A stretch of DNA of 7,295 bases from an archaeon. GTDB taxonomy: Archaea; Nanobdellota; Nanobdellia; SCGC-AAA011-G17; GW2011-AR17. Below are positions 4,874-7,295 of this stretch, one piece after another; within the stretch, counting starts at the first letter, position 1; every line of letters begins with the position of its first letter. The stretch is from the NCBI GenBank assembly GCA_023245975.1, contig JAHFJF010000043.1, forward strand, positions 1 through 7,295. The letters are read 5' to 3'. Both the position numbers and the translations under genes were made by a program. Under the pieces are notes generated by a model. It had not been told where the DNA came from. It did no database searches and saw only the letters and a list, made by a program, of their open reading frames with translations.

Positions 4874-5725
4874 ATGAGTGATATTTTTGGTTATAAAAAT
4901 TATGAAAATAGTGCATCTGTTAAATCCCAAGAAACTTTTTCGATTTATACTCCTGAAGAGATTGTTGCAATGAAAGCAAAGATGACAGATCCTAAAGCTT
5001 TGGCTAAAAAGGCAGATGATTATGTACTACATAATCCTAGTATATCAGAATTTAAGATAAAAGAATTAGAAAATAGTTTTGCTATCAGCCCGCTAAAATT
5101 ACATGATGGCTTGTATCGTGTCGAATGGAGCAAGGAATTGTTGGATGAAGATAAGAGGCATACTCAAGATGAATGGAACCTAATTTTGCAAGGTTCTGAA
5201 TGGTCATTGCCATCAGGCCAATTGTATTGTGCAACACTTGAAGCACTTTACAGAAATAAAGATGGTAATTATAAAACAGTTATTGAAAAGCTGAATGGAA
5301 TTTTCAGTAATGATTTTGCTAATCATTTTATGATTACAAGCACTCGTATAAAATATCCTGCTGTAGGGTTAGATGAAATAATCCATGATTATGGCTCTGC
5401 AAGCAAATACGAAATACAAATTGATTTTGTTGGCAATAATGGCATTGTAAATTCGGAAAGTGGATTTGAAGATCCGATTGAATCTCTTCTTGGCACAGGT
5501 GACTTGACAGAAGTCGAAGAAGTCTTTGAATGGGTTTCAGGCAGGAAGCCATATTTATGGAGATTAGGTGGTAAGCCTAAAAATGATACCATGCTGACTT
5601 TGTTGCTTGGTGGCGACAATGTTAGGTTCAGTATCGATGCCGTCGGCCGCATCGGCAATGTTAGGCCCGCACGCGGAGTGGTCCGTAGCAAAATTTCTAC
5701 AGGAAATAAAGGTAATGGAAAATGA
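4874..5725 (+). CDS. Unknown soluble protein with a putative hypervariable C-terminal segment
   Basis: A 283-aa protein with no signal peptide or membrane segment. Residues 1-60 are helical and polar. The middle holds EWSLPSGQLYCATLEALYRN (about 105-124) and MITSTRIKYPAVG. Near the C-terminus, EVFEWVSGRKPYLWRLGGKPK (about 216-236) leads into residues 245-272, ending NVRPARGVV. The closing V-R-P-x-R pattern recalls C-type-lectin-like domains that end in a GFRP-type strand, as in targets of diversity-generating retroelements. I have a general impression of similar proteins in DPANN archaea but cannot verify it. The codons for 245-272 differ sharply from the rest of the gene (see the separate entry). 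The start at ATG 4874, 1 nt after the previous stop and 7 nt after GGGGTT (4861-4866), is preferred over ATG 4850, which would overlap by 23 nt. The stop overlaps the next gene by ATGA. Confidence 0.72.
   Translation: MSDIFGYKNYENSASVKSQETFSIYTPEEIVAMKAKMTDPKALAKKADDYVLHNPSISEFKIKELENSFAISPLKLHDGLYRVEWSKELLDEDKRHTQDEWNLILQGSEWSLPSGQLYCATLEALYRNKDGNYKTVIEKLNGIFSNDFANHFMITSTRIKYPAVGLDEIIHDYGSASKYEIQIDFVGNNGIVNSESGFEDPIESLLGTGDLTEVEEVFEWVSGRKPYLWRLGGKPKNDTMLTLLLGGDNVRFSIDAVGRIGNVRPARGVVRSKISTGNKGNGK
5606..5689 (+). other. Putative variable region of a diversity-generating retroelement target
   Basis: These 28 codons contain 51 G or C out of 84 bases and only 14 A, in an AT-rich gene. Of the 28 codons, 23 end in C or T and 14 end in C, including six in a row (GCC GTC GGC CGC ATC GGC). 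The gene otherwise prefers A or T in the third position. Adenine-directed mutagenesis of AAC/AAT codons would turn them into NNC/NNT and leave adenine scarce, exactly this pattern. The position, at the C-terminal end of a lectin-like domain, is where variable regions lie. A 9-bp repeat AATGTTAGG occurs at 5618 and 5657 inside the segment. No template repeat or reverse transcriptase is in the window, so the call rests on base composition and position alone. Confidence 0.4.
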
Positions 5726-6057
5726 AACTAAAACAAAAACTATTCGGATTCGGATTGGCCGCCATTTTAAACAGTGGCTGTGATGATGAAGTGAATCATT
5801 TCACATTTGCAGGCAATATTACTATGATAAATACTAATTATGTAGAAACAACAGGCACAACTATCCTTGAGCTTGAGAACCCCAAGACCGGCTCAACAGC
5901 CACAGTTTACCTTGAGGAATCAAGAATGCCAGAAGATTTGAAAGAAAGGATTGAGCTTGGTAGAAGGTTATGGGTGCAGAATTGTGACTCATCTTTAAGA
6001 TCGGAAGAGAACGAAAGAAGGCATTATGCAATAGCAAATTGCACATTATACAAATGA
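5722..6057 (+). CDS. Small lipoprotein-like protein, possibly with an OB-like beta fold
   Basis: A 111-aa protein starting MKLKQKLFGFGLAAILNSGC, a basic start plus a short hydrophobic core followed by Cys20. This resembles a lipoprotein signal, but the residue three before the Cys is Asn where Leu is usual, so lipid attachment is uncertain. The mature part alternates short strands (FTFAGNITMIN, TTILELENP, ATVYLEE) with one helix (PEDLKERIELGRRLW) and ends in two Cys (88, 107) that could form a disulfide outside the cell. The strand layout could be an OB-like fold, which is a guess. Its ATG overlaps the previous stop by 4 nt, so it is coupled to the putative variable protein. It may tether or assist that protein at the surface, but nothing in the sequence proves this. 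Confidence 0.62.
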   Translation: MKLKQKLFGFGLAAILNSGCDDEVNHFTFAGNITMINTNYVETTGTTILELENPKTGSTATVYLEESRMPEDLKERIELGRRLWVQNCDSSLRSEENERRHYAIANCTLYK

Positions 6058-6071
6058 TTAATTAGAGATGT

Positions 6072-6100
6072 GGTTTAAAGGCTTTAAAACCTTATTATTT
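6072..6100 (+). terminator. Hairpin plus T-rich tract after the unknown operon
   Basis: GGTTTAAA (6072-6079) pairs with TTTAAAACC (6083-6091), with one bulged A and a GGC loop, and is followed by TTATTATTTT. Archaeal terminators depend mainly on the T-rich tract, which is present. The arms also contain TTTAAA and might instead act as TATA elements. Confidence 0.4.
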
Positions 6101-6170
6101 TGCCCTTTCAGTAGGGGTAATTCTTAGTTTATACTGATTTCTTATTTTGCCATTATAAGGCCCATAAACG

Positions 6171-6180
6171 CCAAATTTGG
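6171..6180 (+). promoter_or_regulatory. Perfect palindrome CCAAATTTGG upstream of gyrB
   Basis: A 10-bp perfect inverted repeat about 20 nt before the gyrB TATA box and 78 nt before its start codon. It is flanked by AAACGC at 6166-6171 and again at 6195-6200. The placement suits a regulator site or an activator site, but no regulator is identified. Confidence 0.3.
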
Positions 6181-6200
6181 TGCTTTTACGGCAGAAACGC

Positions 6201-6208
6201 ATATAAAG
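6201..6208 (+). promoter_or_regulatory. TATA box of gyrB
   Basis: ATATAAAG, centred about 26 nt before position 6231, gives a leader of about 27 nt. This contrasts with the leaderless genes elsewhere in the window. Confidence 0.45.
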
Positions 6209-6248
6209 AAAAGCTCATTAAAAAGAGTATACAAAAATCAATGCCTTA

Positions 6249-6253
6249 GAGGG
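6249..6253 (+). promoter_or_regulatory. Ribosome binding site of gyrB
   Basis: GAGGG lies 4 nt before the ATG at 6258 and fixes this start. An earlier ATG at 6241 meets a TAG two codons later. Confidence 0.6.
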
Positions 6254-6257
6254 AAAA

Positions 6258-7295
6258 ATGCAAGAAACAAGCCTGGAAAAAAAGGAATATACAGCTGAAT
6301 CAATTTCTGTACTTAAGGGGCTTGAATCGGTACGTAAGCGCCCAAGCATGTACATTGGTGACACAGATGTAAAGGGCCTGCATCATCTTTGCTGGGAAGT
6401 GGTAGACAACTCTGTTGACGAGGCATTGGCAGGGCATTGCAATAAGATAATTGTCACAATCCATCAAGATGGTTCATTGTCAGTTAAAGATAATGGGAGG
6501 GGCATTCCTGTAGAGATGCATCCAGAAGAAAAGAGATCGGCTTTAGAAGTTGTAATGACAGTCTTGCATGCGGGCGGAAAATTCGACAAGAATACATACA
6601 AGGTTTCTGGTGGCTTGCACGGAGTTGGAGTTTCTTGCGTTAATGCGTTGTCAAAATGGCTTGAAGTTAAAGTTTCTAGGGGCAACAAAATACATTTACA
6701 AAGATATGAGCGTGGCATACCGGTTACAGAAGTTAAAGTTGTAGCAGATTCAACAGAGACAGGAACTGAAGTAAGGTTCATGCCAGATAATGAAATTTTT
6801 TCTGTTACAGAATTCCAATTTGAAATATTGCAGAATAGGTTAAGAGAATTAGCTTTCCTTAATAAGGGATTGGTTATAAATCTAAAAAATGAGAGAGACA
6901 ATTCAGAAGTTGATTTTCATTATGAAGGAGGAATAAAAGAATTTGTCTCTTATCTCAATAAAAATAAACGTGCAATACATCAAGAGCCGATATATTTCAT
7001 TAAAGAAGATTCAGGGATAACTGTGGAGATAGCAATGCAATATCACGATGGTTATACCGAAACAGAATTATCATTCGCCAACAATATCAATACAATTGAA
7101 GGTGGCACACATATTATTGGTTTCCATACTGCATTAACTAGGGTGATTAATACTTATATCAAGAAAAATAAAATTTCAGATGTAGCACTTTCAGGCGAGG
7201 ATGCAAGGGAAGGTTTGTGCGCGGTAGTTTCAGTGAAAGTTCCAGAACCTCAGTTTGAAGCGCAGACAAAGGCTAAGCTAGGTAACTCTAATGTT
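6258..7295 (+). CDS. gyrB: DNA gyrase subunit B, N-terminal part (3'-partial)
   Basis: The first 346 residues of the ATPase subunit of gyrase, which introduces negative supercoils with GyrA. The GHKL ATP site is complete: [10 protein letters not shown] with catalytic Glu47 and Mg-binding Asn51, DNGRGIP with Asp78, and VSGGLHGVG at 116-124. The transducer domain contains NTIEGGTH and [26 protein letters not shown], where Lys338 is the QTK-loop lysine that contacts the ATP gamma phosphate. The N-terminal [21 protein letters not shown] is typical of bacterial GyrB. The open frame runs off the window; the TOPRIM domain and probably gyrA follow outside. Gyrase in archaea is generally held to be of bacterial origin. 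The frame was traced from ATG 6258 without interruption. ParE/TopoIV B is the only serious alternative and is uncommon in archaea. Confidence 0.95.
   Translation, partial: MQETSLEKKEYTAESISVLKGLESVRKRPSMYIGDTDVKGLHHLCWEVVDNSVDEALAGHCNKIIVTIHQDGSLSVKDNGRGIPVEMHPEEKRSALEVVMTVLHAGGKFDKNTYKVSGGLHGVGVSCVNALSKWLEVKVSRGNKIHLQRYERGIPVTEVKVVADSTETGTEVRFMPDNEIFSVTEFQFEILQNRLRELAFLNKGLVINLKNERDNSEVDFHYEGGIKEFVSYLNKNKRAIHQEPIYFIKEDSGITVEIAMQYHDGYTETELSFANNINTIEGGTHIIGFHTALTRVINTYIKKNKISDVALSGEDAREGLCAVVSVKVPEPQFEAQTKAKLGNSNV

Noticed and set aside
5618..5665. AATGTTAGG direct repeats as a mobile-element or attachment site
   Set aside because: Only 9 bp, in frame, both encoding Asn-Val-Arg within the same protein segment; no integrase or boundary is visible.
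6102..6115. CCCT/AGGG mini-hairpin after the unknown operon as a separate RNA
   Set aside because: Four base pairs with a six-base loop are expected by chance and have no other support.
6464..6901. 145-codon open frame on the minus strand inside gyrB
   Set aside because: It lies fully antisense to a well-supported gyrB frame and its translation shows no recognisable pattern.

Overview
The window looks like chromosomal DNA of an AT-rich archaeon, most likely of the DPANN group (Woesearchaeota/Pacearchaeota-like). The archaeal assignment rests on a run of archaeal information-processing genes (Rpo7, Spt4, eS24, eS27), on TATA boxes such as TTTAAATA placed about 26 nt before start codons, and on GGTG-type ribosome binding sites. 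The DPANN assignment is an inference from the small tight genes, the style of the hypothetical proteins and a bacterial-type GyrB.

Layout. Bases 2-385 are the C-terminal end of a secreted or surface protein with two cysteine-rich DCGG repeats and a membrane anchor. Bases 417-2049 are a five-gene plus-strand operon: Fcf1-like PIN nuclease, RNA polymerase subunit Rpo7, elongation factor Spt4, ribosomal proteins eS24 and eS27. It uses overlapping or nearly touching genes. Bases 2065-3035 on the minus strand hold a two-gene unit, a winged-helix-like conserved protein followed by a HemK/Mtq2-like methyltransferase, converging on the ribosomal operon. A short divergent promoter region separates it from an Mre11-like nuclease (3122-4327).

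The accessory part follows. Between mre11 and the next gene is a GC-rich, strongly foldable segment (about 4335-4408). It reads best as a small RNA on the minus strand with its own promoter. Three co-directional genes of unknown function follow (4522-6057): a one-membrane-segment protein, a soluble protein with a GC-rich, adenine-poor C-terminal segment that looks like the variable region of a diversity-generating retroelement target, and a small lipoprotein-like protein. After a terminator-like hairpin and a leader with a palindrome, the window ends inside gyrB (6258 onward).

The first operon serves transcription and translation. The minus-strand pair probably couples a regulator-like protein to release-factor-type methylation. 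Mre11 and GyrB serve DNA repair and topology. The best candidates for something undescribed are the minus-strand RNA at 4335-4408 and the putative retroelement variable region at 5606-5689. No reverse transcriptase, template repeat, tRNA, rRNA, CRISPR or insertion sequence is visible in the window.
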